DNA of 64,000 nt from Mycolicibacterium boenickei (GTDB lineage: Bacteria; Actinomycetota; Actinomycetes; Mycobacteriales; Mycobacteriaceae), in the NCBI RefSeq assembly GCF_010731295.1, contig NZ_AP022579.1, positions 2,976,001 through 3,040,000 on the forward strand, read 5' to 3'. Below the pieces are notes generated by a model. That model was not told the DNA's origin. It saw nothing but the letters and a program-made list of their open reading frames with translations, and did not search any database. Shown here piece by piece: positions 25,868 to 37,159 of this stretch (position 1 is its first letter; each line of letters starts with the position of its first letter). A program made the translations under genes and the position numbers.

Positions 25868-27006
25868 CGGCGCGCGGTATCCAGACCCAGGGACATCCCG
25901 GCCAGGCCGCGCTTGCGCGCCGACAATCCCTCGGCGATCTTGCGCAGCTCGGCGCCTGCCGCTGATTCGGGTGCTGACAGCACGAGCGGAACCCCGGAGT
26001 CACCGGCGGCCACGAGCGCCGGGTCCAGCGGAACCTGGCCCAGCAGCGGCACCTCGGCACCCACCGAGCGGGTCAGCGAGTCGGCCACCTGACGCCCACC
26101 GCCCTCACCGAACAGCTGCATGACGGTGCCGTCGGGCATCTGCAGGCCCGACATGTTCTCCACCACGCCCGCGATGCGCTGACGCGTCTGCAGGGCGATC
26201 GCCCCGGCCCGCTCGGCCACCTCGGCCGCGGCCATCTGCGGAGTCGTCACCACGAGGATCTCGGCGCCCGGGATCAGCTGGGCGACCGAGATGGCGATGT
26301 CGCCGGTGCCGGGCGGCAGGTCGAGCAGCAGCACGTCCAGATCGCCCCAGTACACGTCGGCCAGGAACTGCTGCAGGGCCCGGTGCAACATCGGGCCGCG
26401 CCACACCACGGGCGTGTTGCCCTGGGTGAACATCGCGATGGAGATGACCTTCACGTCATGGGCGACCGGCGGCAGGATCATCGAGTCGACCTGTGTGGGC
26501 CGATCGCCGGTGCCCATCATGCGCGGCACCGAATGGCCGTAGATGTCGGCATCCAGCAGGCCGACGGACAGCCCGCGGGCAGCCATCGCGGCAGCCAGGT
26601 TGACCGTCACACTCGACTTGCCGACCCCACCCTTGCCCGAGGCCACCGCGTAGACCCGGGTCAGCGAATTGGGCTGGGCGAACGGGATCACCGGCTCGCG
26701 GGAGTCGCCGCGCAGCATCTTGCGCAGCTCGGCGCGCTGCTCGTCGTTCATCACGTCGAGGCTCACCTTGACGGCGCCGGTACCGGGAACGTCGGTGACG
26801 GCGGCCTTCACCAGGTCGGCGATCTCGTTCTTCTTCGGGCAGGCCGCAGTGGTCAGGTAGATCTCGACGTGCACGCCGTGGTCGGCCTCGATCGAGATGT
26901 TCTTGACCATGCCGAGTTCGGTGATCGGCTTCCGCAATTCGGGATCGATCACCTTGGCCAGCGCGGCGCGAACCGCGGATTGCAGCTCAGTGGCAGATTC
27001 GGACAT
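25864..27006 (-). CDS. mrp: Mrp/ApbC family iron-sulfur cluster carrier ATPase
   Basis: 380 residues from ATG 27006. The first ~95 residues are a MIP18/DUF59 domain ([21 protein letters not shown]), followed by the P-loop GKGGVGKSS at 124-132 of the deviant Walker A type, and DLPPGTGD. No C-terminal CxxC is present. Mrp proteins bind and transfer Fe-S clusters. Rv1229c is the ortholog. It shares the sequence CTAG with the tatB stop. The transglycosylase gene upstream on the same strand ends 49 bp before it, so they may be co-transcribed. Confidence 0.93.
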   Translation of the reverse strand: MSESATELQSAVRAALAKVIDPELRKPITELGMVKNISIEADHGVHVEIYLTTAACPKKNEIADLVKAAVTDVPGTGAVKVSLDVMNDEQRAELRKMLRGDSREPVIPFAQPNSLTRVYAVASGKGGVGKSSVTVNLAAAMAARGLSVGLLDADIYGHSVPRMMGTGDRPTQVDSMILPPVAHDVKVISIAMFTQGNTPVVWRGPMLHRALQQFLADVYWGDLDVLLLDLPPGTGDIAISVAQLIPGAEILVVTTPQMAAAEVAERAGAIALQTRQRIAGVVENMSGLQMPDGTVMQLFGEGGGRQVADSLTRSVGAEVPLLGQVPLDPALVAAGDSGVPLVLSAPESAAGAELRKIAEGLSARKRGLAGMSLGLDTARR

Positions 27007-27055
27007 CACCGCTGAGTCTACGGCGGTGGCTGACGCCGCCGGATCCAGGCCAGCG

Positions 27056-28399
27056 TCAGGCCGGTCCCGGTGCGGGCCCGGGGGCGGGGCCGGGCGCCGG
27101 TCCCAGTCCCGGAACCGCGGGTGCGGCCTCGATCGGCGGACCGACCGGTGCGGGGCCCGGCGCGGGCGCGGGAGCAGGCGGCGGGGCCAACGGGGCGATC
27201 GGACCAGGCGCCGGTGCCGGTGGCGGGGCGAACGGCCCGGGCGGCGGCGCCGCCGGAGGCGCCTGCTCACCCAGGCAGAACACCACGCACGTGGGCTGAC
27301 GCGGCTGCTCCCATGGCGGTACCCATGGCGGCGGCGCGGCCGGGGTCTCCGACGGGATGGCTTGCGCCGGACCGGGCAACGGCCCGAGCACCTGCCCTGG
27401 CGCGAAGCCCGGAACGTTCTGAGTGCCGGTCTCGTTGCGGTTGAGCAGCGGAATCAGGGCCAGCGGGTCACCGGCCGGCAGTCCGGTGGCATCGGCGGGC
27501 AGGCCCGGGCCGAGACCCTCCGGGTTGTCCAGGTGGGAATCGCCGATCGGGGGAATGGACCCGGTGATCTCGGGCAGGTCGACCGGCACCACACCGGTGG
27601 CATACGCCGCGGCCCAGCCCAGCACGTTGCGGGCGTAGGCCACCGAGTTGTTGTAGCGCAGGATGGCCGACATCACCTGGGACTGATCGCGCAGGTTGAG
27701 CCCGCCGCTGCACAGGTAGCGCGCGGCGGCCAGGGCCGAGTCGAACACGTTCTGCACGTCTGCCTTGCCGTCGCCGTCGCCGTCGGAGGCGTAGCGCGCC
27801 CACGTGCCGGGCAGGAACTGCATCGGGCCCATGGCCCGGACATACGAGATCCGGCCGGCTTGTGCGCTCTGCACGATGATCTCGTTGCCCGGCAAGGTGC
27901 CGTCGAGCGCGGGACCGTAGATGGGGCGGACGGCGGTGCCGCGGGCATCGGTGGCGCCGCCGTTGGCGTGCCCGGATTCGATCCGTCCGATGCCGGCGAG
28001 CAGGTTCCAGCTGATACCGCAGCCGGGGTAGGCGGCGGCCATCATCCGTTCGGCGTTGCGGTACGCCTTCAGTGATGTGCCTGGAATGCCAAGGGCGCCA
28101 GGGGTATTGACGACGAAGGCGGGTGGGGGAGCCGAGATCGTGGTCATCGGCTGGATCCGGAAGTTGGTCGGCGGCCTGGCCGCGGCGACCACCGCGGGAC
28201 CCGAGCGGTCGACCCGGGGCGCGACGGCGGCCAGCGGCGTGACCGCGGCGTTGGACACCTCGGCGTCCGGGGCGGCGGATCCGGCGCCGGCGACCAGCAC
28301 GATGGGGGCCAGGACGGCCACGCCGAGCGCGGGCGAGCGCACGAGCTGGCTCATACGGCGCCGAGCGGTTGCGATAGCCGCTCCTCCCCCTACGCGCAC
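27056..28399 (-). CDS. Membrane-anchored lytic murein transglycosylase with Pro/Ala-rich tail
   Basis: About 447 residues from GTG 28399 (AAGGA 7 bases before); ATG 28354 is an alternative. An N-terminal signal/anchor (LGVAVLAPIVLVAGAG) precedes an SLT-type catalytic domain: AGIGRIESGHA has the catalytic Glu141, MGPMQFLPGTW and SQVMSAILRYNNS support MltB-like membership. The last ~110 residues are a low-complexity region with tandem APGP repeats. It should cut peptidoglycan glycan strands in the periplasm. Rv1230c is the ortholog. A Crp-like site lies just upstream. Confidence 0.85.
   Translation of the reverse strand: MRVGGGAAIATARRRMSQLVRSPALGVAVLAPIVLVAGAGSAAPDAEVSNAAVTPLAAVAPRVDRSGPAVVAAARPPTNFRIQPMTTISAPPPAFVVNTPGALGIPGTSLKAYRNAERMMAAAYPGCGISWNLLAGIGRIESGHANGGATDARGTAVRPIYGPALDGTLPGNEIIVQSAQAGRISYVRAMGPMQFLPGTWARYASDGDGDGKADVQNVFDSALAAARYLCSGGLNLRDQSQVMSAILRYNNSVAYARNVLGWAAAYATGVVPVDLPEITGSIPPIGDSHLDNPEGLGPGLPADATGLPAGDPLALIPLLNRNETGTQNVPGFAPGQVLGPLPGPAQAIPSETPAAPPPWVPPWEQPRQPTCVVFCLGEQAPPAAPPPGPFAPPPAPAPGPIAPLAPPPAPAPAPGPAPVGPPIEAAPAVPGLGPAPGPAPGPAPGPA
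27057..27260 (-). repeat. Pro-Ala-Gly coding low-complexity repeat
   Basis: The 3' end of the transglycosylase gene is built from short GC-rich units encoding APGPAP repeats. Such repeats often vary in length between strains and produce sequencing gaps; they are part of the tail, not a separate element. Confidence 0.7.
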
Positions 28400-28430
28400 T
28401 TACCCGTCCTTAAGTCAGCTTTGGCCATGT

Positions 28431-28446
28431 TGTGAACCAAGTCACC
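28431..28446. promoter_or_regulatory. Crp-like (Rv3676 type) binding site
   Basis: TGTGA-ACCAAG-TCACC matches the mycobacterial Crp consensus TGTGA-N6-TCACA in 9 of 10 fixed positions. It lies 32 bp before the transglycosylase start on the minus strand. In mycobacteria Crp regulates the peptidoglycan-related gene rpfA, so the functional setting is reasonable. Confidence 0.5.
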
Positions 28447-28493
28447 ATACATAGTCGAGGTTTCCGTTGTTACGACAATGGTCGACAGCGTGA

Positions 28494-29039
28494 TCAACCA
28501 CTGCGTTTGGCCCTGCGATCGCCGGTGTCGGGTTTGCTCGCGGTGCTGCGGTCGATATCGGTCTGCGGGCCGAGCTCGATGAGCAGCTCGCGCAGTTCCT
28601 CCAGCTCGCGGCGCAGGTAATCGCGCGTGACGACCTCGCCCACCGCCAGCCGCAGCGATGCCAGCTCGCGGGCCAGGTACTCGGTGTCGGCCTTGGTCTG
28701 CTCGGCCCGGCGCCGATCCTCTTCGAGCGCGACCCGGTCGCGGTTCTCCTGGCGGTTCTGCGCCAGCAGGATCAGCGGGGCGGCATAGGCGGCCTGGGTC
28801 GAAAATGCCAGGTTGAGCAGGATGAACGGGTACGGATCCCACTCGAAGGTGAAGACGCCGATGTTCAGCGCGATCCAGACCACCACGATGATCGTCTGGA
28901 TCGCCAGGTAGCGACCCGTGCCGAGGAACCGGGCGATCGATTCGCCGAACTGGCCGACCGCCTCGACATCGACGTGCAGCCCGAAGCCGCGCGTGCCACG
29001 GGGGGTGTCCAGCCGTTGACGCGCTGTCGATTCGCTCAT
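28494..29039 (-). CDS. DUF1003 family membrane protein
   Basis: 181 residues. The DUF1003 core has two membrane helices (ILLNLAFSTQAAYAAPLILLA and the preceding AIQTIIVVVWIALN), then a strongly charged coiled-coil (NRQENRDRVALEEDRRRAEQT). The cytoplasmic C-terminus reaches a basic end. Function unknown. Its start overlaps the stop of the upstream MgtE-like gene by 4 bases (ATGA), so they form one operon, consistent with a shared role in metal ion handling, as in Rv1231c-Rv1232c. Confidence 0.85.
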   Translation of the reverse strand: MSESTARQRLDTPRGTRGFGLHVDVEAVGQFGESIARFLGTGRYLAIQTIIVVVWIALNIGVFTFEWDPYPFILLNLAFSTQAAYAAPLILLAQNRQENRDRVALEEDRRRAEQTKADTEYLARELASLRLAVGEVVTRDYLRRELEELRELLIELGPQTDIDRSTASKPDTGDRRAKRSG

Positions 29040-30322
29040 GAGCCCGCCACCGGGAGCTCGGGCTCGTCACGTTCGCGCCAGTCGTCGGGCAGCATGTGGT
29101 CGAGCACGTCGTCCACCGAGACCGCCCCGAGCAGGTGGTTCTCCTCGTCGACCACCGGCCCGCACACCAGGTTGTAGGCGGCGAAGTAGCGGGTCACCGC
29201 GGCCAGCGAATCGGCCGGACTCAGGCTGGGCAGATCGGTGTCGATGATGCCGCTCACCAGGGCCGCGGGGGGTTCGCGCAGCAGCCGCTGCAGGTGGACG
29301 CAGCCCAGATACTGGCCGGTCGGGGTGGCACTGGGTGGCCGGGTGACGAAGGCCATCGAGGCCAGCGCCGGGGTGAGGTCCGGATCGCGCACCTGCGCCA
29401 GCGCCTCGGCGACCGTGGTGTCCGGGGCCAGGACCACCGGCTCACTGGTCATCAGACCGCCCGCGGTGTCGGGCGAGTGGGCCAGCAGCCGTCGCACGTC
29501 CTCGGAGTCCTCGGGGTCCATCTTCCGCAGCAGGGTCTCGGCGTCGGCCGGGGTCATTGAGCCGAGAACGTCGGCCGCATCGTCGGGATCCATCGCCTCC
29601 AGGACGTCGGCCGCGCGTTCGGTGTTCAGCTGGCGCAGCACCGCGGCCTGCTCGTCTTCGGGAAGCTCCTGCAGCACGTCGGCCAGGCGCTCGTCGTCGA
29701 AGGCCCGGTACAGCTCGTAGCGCCGCTTGACCGGCAGTTCCCGCAGCGCCTCGGCCACCTCGACCGGGCGTTGTCCCTCGAACTGCTCGAGCAGCGAGGC
29801 CACGCCCTGGTCGGGCATCGCCAGCCCGGACGGGGTGAGCCCGTGCACGTTCTGCCACTCCACGACGTGGATGTTGCTGCGCCGCCCCAGGCGTCGCTGC
29901 GGACGCACGGCCACCCGCGTCACCACCCAGTCGCGGGTCCGGGTCTGCTCGATGCCCAGATCGACTACCACGACGTCGATTCCGGCCAGCTGCTCCAGGT
30001 CGGGATCGTCGACCCGCACCCGGGTCTCCAGCACCTGGCCCAGCACCAGTACCTCACCGGGCCGTTGCGCGAAGCGGCGCAGCGACACACTGCCGGTGGC
30101 CAGTGTCACCGAACCCGGCTCGATCGCGGTGACCCTCAGGATGGGAACGAAAATCCTTCGCCGGGTGAGCAATTCGACCACCAGGCCGAGAACGCGCGGT
30201 TGCTGGCGGACGATACTGATGCTTATCACCACGTCGCGGACACGGCCGATGGACTCCCCGTCGGGGCCCAGCACCACCATCCCCGCCAGCCGGGCCGCGT
30301 AGACCCTGTTCACCGCCGCCAT
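29036..30322 (-). CDS. MgtE N-domain and CBS protein with a PRC-barrel-like N-terminus
   Basis: 428 residues from ATG 30322. Residues 1-110 contain a PRC-barrel-like domain (GESIGRVRDVVISI). Then a MgtE intracellular helical domain (ALRELPVKRRYELYRAFDDERLADVLQELPEDEQ) and two CBS domains (GGLMTSEPVVLAPDTTVAEAL, SGIIDTDLPSLSPADSL). No membrane domain follows, so unlike true MgtE this cannot itself transport Mg; it may be a Mg or nucleotide sensor acting with the DUF1003 protein. Rv1232c is the ortholog. Its start shares CATG with the divergent citrate-lyase-like gene. Confidence 0.85.
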   Translation of the reverse strand: MAAVNRVYAARLAGMVVLGPDGESIGRVRDVVISISIVRQQPRVLGLVVELLTRRRIFVPILRVTAIEPGSVTLATGSVSLRRFAQRPGEVLVLGQVLETRVRVDDPDLEQLAGIDVVVVDLGIEQTRTRDWVVTRVAVRPQRRLGRRSNIHVVEWQNVHGLTPSGLAMPDQGVASLLEQFEGQRPVEVAEALRELPVKRRYELYRAFDDERLADVLQELPEDEQAAVLRQLNTERAADVLEAMDPDDAADVLGSMTPADAETLLRKMDPEDSEDVRRLLAHSPDTAGGLMTSEPVVLAPDTTVAEALAQVRDPDLTPALASMAFVTRPPSATPTGQYLGCVHLQRLLREPPAALVSGIIDTDLPSLSPADSLAAVTRYFAAYNLVCGPVVDEENHLLGAVSVDDVLDHMLPDDWRERDEPELPVAGS

Positions 30323-30347
30323 GAAACAAAGGGTAGAGACTGTGGTC

Positions 30348-31304
30348 GTGGAGAACACGTATCGACCCCGTAGAACGTGCCTCTCGGTTCCGGGAAGCAG
30401 CCTGAAGATGATCGAGAAGGCCAAGAGTCTGCCCGCTGACGAGGTGTTCCTGGATCTGGAGGACGCGGTCGCTCCCGGCGCCAAGGAGTCGGCGCGGGCA
30501 CAGGTGGCCGCGGCGCTCGCCGACGATGGTTGGGCCGGACAGCTGCGCGGGGTACGGGTCAACGACTGGACCACACCGTGGACCTACGCCGACGTGATCG
30601 AGGTCGTGGCCGGCGCAGGCGGACAGCTCGACCTGATCGTCTTGCCCAAGGTGACCGAGGCGTCCCACGTCCAGGCGCTCGATCTGCTGCTCACCCAACT
30701 GGAGGCCACGCACGGTCTGGAGCCGGGCCGCATCGGGATCGAGGCGCAGATCGAGAACGCGCAGGGGCTGACCAATATCGATGCGATCGCGGCGGCCCCG
30801 CGGGTTCAGGCGCTGGTGCTCGGGCCCGGGGACATGGCCGCCAGCCTCAACATGCGCACCCTGGAGGTCGGTGGACAGCCCGACGGCTATGACATCGGCG
30901 ATGCGCATCACCACGTGCTGATGCGCATCCTGATCGCCGCGCGCAGCCGGGGCATCAACGCGATCGACGGCCCGTACGTGAAGGTGCGCGACGTGGACGG
31001 GTTCCGCCGGGTGGCGGGTCGTTCAGCCGCGCTGGGTTACGACGGCAAGTGGGTGTTGCACCCGGACCAGATCGAGGCGGGCAACGAGATCTTCAGTCCG
31101 CGCCAGTCCGACTACGACCATGCCGAGCTGATCCTGGACGCCTACGAATGGCACACCTCGCACGCCGGCGGGGCCAGGGGAGCGGTGATGCTGGGCGACG
31201 AGATGATCGACGAGGCCAGCCGCAAGATGGCGTTGGTGATCGCGGGCAAGGGGCGGGCAGCGGGGATGAGCCGGCTGGCCGAGCCGTTCACACCGCCCAG
31301 CTGA
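30348..31304 (+). CDS. HpcH/HpaI aldolase-citrate lyase family protein (CoA ester lyase)
   Basis: About 318 residues. TIM-barrel CitE-like protein: RTCLSVPGSS opens the fold, FLDLEDAVAP and IEAQIENAQGL carry the acidic metal ligands (LEDAV and the Glu of IEAQIEN), and WVLHPDQI closes it. In this family are L-malyl-CoA/beta-methylmalyl-CoA lyases and malyl-CoA thioesterases; the long helical tail ending in MSRLAEPFTPP fits Mcl-like enzymes. GTG 30348 is chosen; GTG 30342 and ATG 30321 are other in-frame starts. M. tuberculosis has no gene here, so it is a species-specific addition. Substrate not determined. Confidence 0.8.
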   Translation: MENTYRPRRTCLSVPGSSLKMIEKAKSLPADEVFLDLEDAVAPGAKESARAQVAAALADDGWAGQLRGVRVNDWTTPWTYADVIEVVAGAGGQLDLIVLPKVTEASHVQALDLLLTQLEATHGLEPGRIGIEAQIENAQGLTNIDAIAAAPRVQALVLGPGDMAASLNMRTLEVGGQPDGYDIGDAHHHVLMRILIAARSRGINAIDGPYVKVRDVDGFRRVAGRSAALGYDGKWVLHPDQIEAGNEIFSPRQSDYDHAELILDAYEWHTSHAGGARGAVMLGDEMIDEASRKMALVIAGKGRAAGMSRLAEPFTPPS

Positions 31305-31344
31305 CCCGGGTCGGGTACTGCCGCAGGGTAATTCGGCGCGGCGG

Positions 31345-31938
31345 CTACGTGGAGAGCATGGCGGCCACAAAAAACAGTAACCAGCCCAGACCGATGAGGG
31401 TGCCGACTGCGCCCACCGCGATGCCGGCGATCGCCAGGCCACGCCCTGGTTGTCCGCTCCGCTGGATCTGGTTCAGCGCCGTGACCCCGAGGCCGATTCC
31501 GACGAGACCGGCGAGCAGTCCGATCCCACACATGGCGAACAGGAACACCGACAGGATCGAGGCGACGAGGCTGCCGATGGCCACGGTGTTGGTCGGCGCC
31601 GGCTGTGGCATCCCGTAGCCGCCCGGGTAACCGGGGTAAACCGGCGGGGGAAAGGGTGGCGGATAGGGCGGGGGATAGCTGGACACGCCGGGGTACGGCG
31701 GCGTCGGCGCGTAGTCGTGCGGGATGTCCACGGGGTAATCGATCGCAGGTGGATACGGCGTGCCGACCTCGTAGCCCTGCGGTCCGAACTCGTATGACGG
31801 TTGCGCGCCGCCGCTGTGCGGCCGATCCTGGGAATGCTCGATGGAAGGTGCTTCGTATCCGCCGGACAACGGTTCCGACGGCTGGGAGCCGGGGTCGGAT
31901 GGCGGCGTTTCGCCCGCGTTGCCGTCCGGGTTTGTCAT
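31345..31938 (-). CDS. Pro/Tyr-rich DUF4190-type membrane protein
   Basis: 197 residues from ATG 31938. The first ~105 residues are disordered and rich in Pro, Tyr and Gly (PPYPPPFPPPVYPGYPGGYG). Residues about 120-190 contain two membrane helices separated by GVTALNQIQRSGQPGRGLAIAGI, the hallmark of the DUF4190 family. Rv1233c is the positional ortholog. Function unknown; Pro/Tyr-rich heads of this type are found in actinobacterial membrane proteins. It ends 40 bp from the convergent citrate-lyase-like gene. Confidence 0.85.
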   Translation of the reverse strand: MTNPDGNAGETPPSDPGSQPSEPLSGGYEAPSIEHSQDRPHSGGAQPSYEFGPQGYEVGTPYPPAIDYPVDIPHDYAPTPPYPGVSSYPPPYPPPFPPPVYPGYPGGYGMPQPAPTNTVAIGSLVASILSVFLFAMCGIGLLAGLVGIGLGVTALNQIQRSGQPGRGLAIAGIAVGAVGTLIGLGWLLFFVAAMLST

Positions 31939-32065
31939 GCTGATCAACCTAGCGCAAAGACGGTGACGCCCCGGGGCGCGTGACGTCGGCACCAAATCCG
32001 GTGTGAGGGCGTTGCTGTAACGAGAGCAGCCGCCAAGCGGGCGGTGCGGAGGAGAGTGAAGTTCG

Positions 32066-32572
32066 ATGACGAGCCCATTTCAGTCCGGTCAGACTCCGGG
32101 CGGCGCGCCTGCCGCGCGCGGCGCATTGCCTACGCCGCCCAAGGGCTGGCCGATCGGTTCCTACCCGACGTACGCGGAGGCCCAGCGGGCCGTCGACTAC
32201 CTGTCCGACCAACAGTTCCCGGTGCAGCAGGTGACCATCGTCGGGGTGGATCTCATGCAGGTGGAGCGGGTCACCGGTCGGCTGAGCTGGCCCAAGGTGC
32301 TCGGCGGCGGTGTGCTGTCGGGTGCCTGGCTGGGCCTGTTCATCGGCCTGATCCTGGGCTTCTTCAGCCCCAACCCGTGGAGCGCGCTGCTCACCGGCCT
32401 GGTTGCCGGTGTCTTCTTCGGTCTGATCACCTCGGCCATTCCGTATGCGATGGCTCGCGGCACAAGAGATTTCAGTTCGACGATGCAGCTGGTCGCGGGC
32501 CGCTACGACGTCCTGTGCGATCCGCAGGGGGCCGAACAGGGTCGGGATCTGCTGGCGCGCTTGACGATCTGA
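32066..32572 (+). CDS. General stress protein 17M-like membrane protein
   Basis: 168 residues: an N-terminal alpha/beta part (IGSYPTYAEAQRAVDYLSDQQFPVQQVTIVGVDL), characteristic of the YflT/GSP17M family, followed by two hydrophobic segments (LSGAWLGLFIGLILGFF, LLTGLVAGVFFGLI) and a short C-terminal strand. Rv1234 is the positional ortholog. Family members are induced by heat or osmotic stress in Bacillus; role here unknown. It is divergent from the DUF4190-type gene and precedes lpqY by 160 bp. Confidence 0.82.
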   Translation: MTSPFQSGQTPGGAPAARGALPTPPKGWPIGSYPTYAEAQRAVDYLSDQQFPVQQVTIVGVDLMQVERVTGRLSWPKVLGGGVLSGAWLGLFIGLILGFFSPNPWSALLTGLVAGVFFGLITSAIPYAMARGTRDFSSTMQLVAGRYDVLCDPQGAEQGRDLLARLTI

Positions 32573-32617
32573 CCCGTGGTGCGGCCGCACGGCGGCTGCG
32601 GTGGCAAATGTCCGCAG

Positions 32618-32631
32618 GTCACGATTGTGAC
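32618..32631. promoter_or_regulatory. Inverted repeat upstream of lpqY-sugABC
   Basis: GTCAC-GATT-GTGAC, a perfect dyad, lies 18 bp before the -35 of the lpqY promoter. It could be an operator for control of trehalose uptake. Confidence 0.35.
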
Positions 32632-32648
32632 GCGGCACGCCCAAACGG

Positions 32649-32677
32649 TTGCACATGAGCGGGCATAGCTCTACGGT
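32649..32677 (+). promoter_or_regulatory. Housekeeping-type promoter for lpqY-sugABC
   Basis: TTGCAC (32649-32654), 17 bases, then TACGGT (32672-32677). Transcription would begin near 32684, leaving about 50 bases before GTG 32733 and the GGGAGGCGGGG ribosome binding site. Confidence 0.5.
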
Positions 32678-32717
32678 TTGCGCGCGGGAGCCGCTGTGGC
32701 GGCGACAACGAATGTGA

Positions 32718-35010
<2,293 letters not shown>

Positions 35011-35014
<4 letters not shown>

Positions 35015-35847
35015 GCGAGCGGGTGAGCGCGCGACGCGCGACCGGGTGGACGGTCGTGAACATCCTGGTGGTGCTCTACGCGCTGGTTCCGGTGCTGTGG
35101 ATCCTGTCGCTGTCGCTGAAGCCGACGTCAAGCGTCAAGGACGGCAAGCTGATTCCGGCCGAGATCACCTTCGACAACTACAAGGGCATCTTCAGCGGGA
35201 ACGTCTTCACCTCGGCCCTGGTCAACTCGATCGGTATCGGCCTGATCACCACGGTGATCGCCGTGGCGATCGGCGGCATGGCCGCCTACGCGGTGGCCCG
35301 CCTGGATTTCCCCGGTAAGAAGCTGTTGGTGGGTGTGGCGCTGTTGATCGCGATGTTCCCGCAGATCTCGCTGGTGACCCCGATCTTCAACCTGTGGCGC
35401 ACGATCGGGCTGTTCGACACCTGGCCCGGGCTGATCATCCCCTACATCACGTTCGCGCTGCCGTTGGCGATCTACACGCTCTCGGCGTTCTTCCGCGAGA
35501 TCCCATGGGATCTGGAGAAGGCCGCCAAGATGGACGGGGCGACTCCGGCCCAGGCCTTCCGCAAGGTGATCGCACCTCTGGCGGCCCCCGGCATCGTCAC
35601 CGCAGCCATCCTGGTCTTCATCTTCGCGTGGAACGATCTGCTGCTGGCGCTGTCACTGACCGCCACCCAGCGGGCGATCACCGCACCCGTGGCGATCGCG
35701 AACTTCACCGGCAGTTCGCAATTCGAGGAGCCGACCGGGTCGATCGCGGCGGGCGCGATGGTCATCACGATCCCGATCATTATCTTTGTTCTCATCTTCC
35801 AGCGGCGCATCGTCGCTGGCCTGACATCCGGTGCGGTAAAGGGGTAA
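35011..35847 (+). CDS. sugB: Trehalose ABC importer permease SugB
   Basis: 278-residue second permease of the maltose type, with six helices and the EAA loop [29 protein letters not shown] 35011 follows CGGAGGGACG. It ends 4 bp before the sugC start, so ribosomes can pass directly. Rv1237 ortholog. Confidence 0.93.
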
Positions 35848-35851
35848 TTGG

Positions 35852-37159
35852 ATGGCCGAAATCGTTTTGGACCGGGTCACCAAGAGTTACCCCGACGGCT
35901 CGGGCGGCGCCAGGGCAGCCGTCAAAGAGTTCTCGATGACCATCGCCGACGGCGAGTTCATCATCCTGGTGGGGCCGTCGGGCTGCGGTAAGTCGACCAC
36001 GCTGAACATGATTGCCGGGCTTGAGGACATCTCGTCGGGTGAGTTGCGCATCGGTGGCGAGCGGGTCAACGAGAAGGCACCCAAGGATCGCGATATCGCG
36101 ATGGTGTTCCAGTCCTATGCGCTCTACCCGCACATGACGGTGCGCCAGAACATCGCGTTCCCGCTCACCCTGGCCAAGCTCAAGAAGGACGAGATCGCCG
36201 CCAAGGTCGAGGAAACCGCCAAGATTCTCGACCTGACCGAACTGCTCGACCGGAAGCCGGCCCAGCTGTCCGGCGGACAGCGTCAGCGGGTGGCGATGGG
36301 CCGGGCAATCGTGCGCCGCCCCAAGGCATTCCTGATGGACGAGCCGTTGTCGAATCTGGACGCCAAGCTGCGCGTACAGATGCGTGCCGAGATCGCGCGG
36401 CTGCAGAGCCGGCTGGGCACCACCACGGTCTACGTGACCCACGATCAGACCGAGGCGATGACACTGGGTGATCGCGTCGTGGTGTTGCTGGCAGGCGAGA
36501 TCCAGCAGATCGGTACCCCGGACGAGCTGTACAACAACCCGGCGAACCTGTTCGTGGCGGGCTTCATCGGGTCACCGGCGATGAACTTCTTCCCGGCCAC
36601 CTTCACCGACGTGGGGGTGCGGCTGCCGTTCGGTGACGTCACCCTGACCCAGCAGGTGCACGACCTGCTGGACCGTCAGCCCAAGCCCGACAACATCATC
36701 GTCGGCATCCGGCCCGAGCATCTGGAGGATGCGTCGCTGCTCGACGGCTACGCGCGGATCCGGGCGTTGAGTTTCGAGGTGCGTGCCGACATCGTCGAGT
36801 CGCTCGGTGCGGACAAGTACGTGCACTTCACCCTCGACGGTGCCGGCGCCGAGGCCGCGCAGCTCGCCGAGCTTGCCGCCGATTCGGGTTCGGGCGCCAA
36901 CGAGTTCGTGGCGCGGGTGTCCGCGGAATCCAAGGCGGCCGCGGGTCAGCAGATCCAGCTGGCCTTCGACACCTCCAAGTTGGTGATCTTCGACGCCGAA
37001 ACCGGCGCGAACCTGACCCGCACGGAGCCTGCCGTAGTCGAGGAACCCCGGCCTGCCGAAGCCGGTGAAGAAGCCGTAGCAGCCGAAGAGGCCGACGAAT
37101 CCGAGGCAGCCGCGCCCGCAGAATCGGCCGAGTCGGCCGGAGAACCGACAGCAGAGTGA
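35852..37159 (+). CDS. sugC: Trehalose ABC importer ATPase SugC, with an extra acidic tail
   Basis: 435 residues. Walker [10 protein letters not shown] at 41-49, Q-loop [10 protein letters not shown], signature LSGGQRQRV, Walker [12 protein letters not shown], switch VTHDQTE, then the OB/TOBE regulatory domain typical of MalK-like ATPases. The last ~47 residues (from about 389) are an Ala/Glu/Pro-rich acidic extension ([20 protein letters not shown]) not found in the 393-residue M. tuberculosis SugC. The stop is overlapped by 4 bases (GTGA) with the SUFU-domain gene. Confidence 0.92.
   Translation: MAEIVLDRVTKSYPDGSGGARAAVKEFSMTIADGEFIILVGPSGCGKSTTLNMIAGLEDISSGELRIGGERVNEKAPKDRDIAMVFQSYALYPHMTVRQNIAFPLTLAKLKKDEIAAKVEETAKILDLTELLDRKPAQLSGGQRQRVAMGRAIVRRPKAFLMDEPLSNLDAKLRVQMRAEIARLQSRLGTTTVYVTHDQTEAMTLGDRVVVLLAGEIQQIGTPDELYNNPANLFVAGFIGSPAMNFFPATFTDVGVRLPFGDVTLTQQVHDLLDRQPKPDNIIVGIRPEHLEDASLLDGYARIRALSFEVRADIVESLGADKYVHFTLDGAGAEAAQLAELAADSGSGANEFVARVSAESKAAAGQQIQLAFDTSKLVIFDAETGANLTRTEPAVVEEPRPAEAGEEAVAAEEADESEAAAPAESAESAGEPTAE

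Noticed and set aside
27056..27270. GC-rich repeats as a CRISPR or mobile-element repeat
   Set aside because: The units are irregular, have no unique spacers and lie in frame as APGP codons of the transglycosylase tail.
30322..30574. Longer start at 30574 for the MgtE-like protein
   Set aside because: The additional 84 residues are antisense to the CoA lyase and of Arg/Ser-rich low complexity; ATG 30322 fits orthologs.
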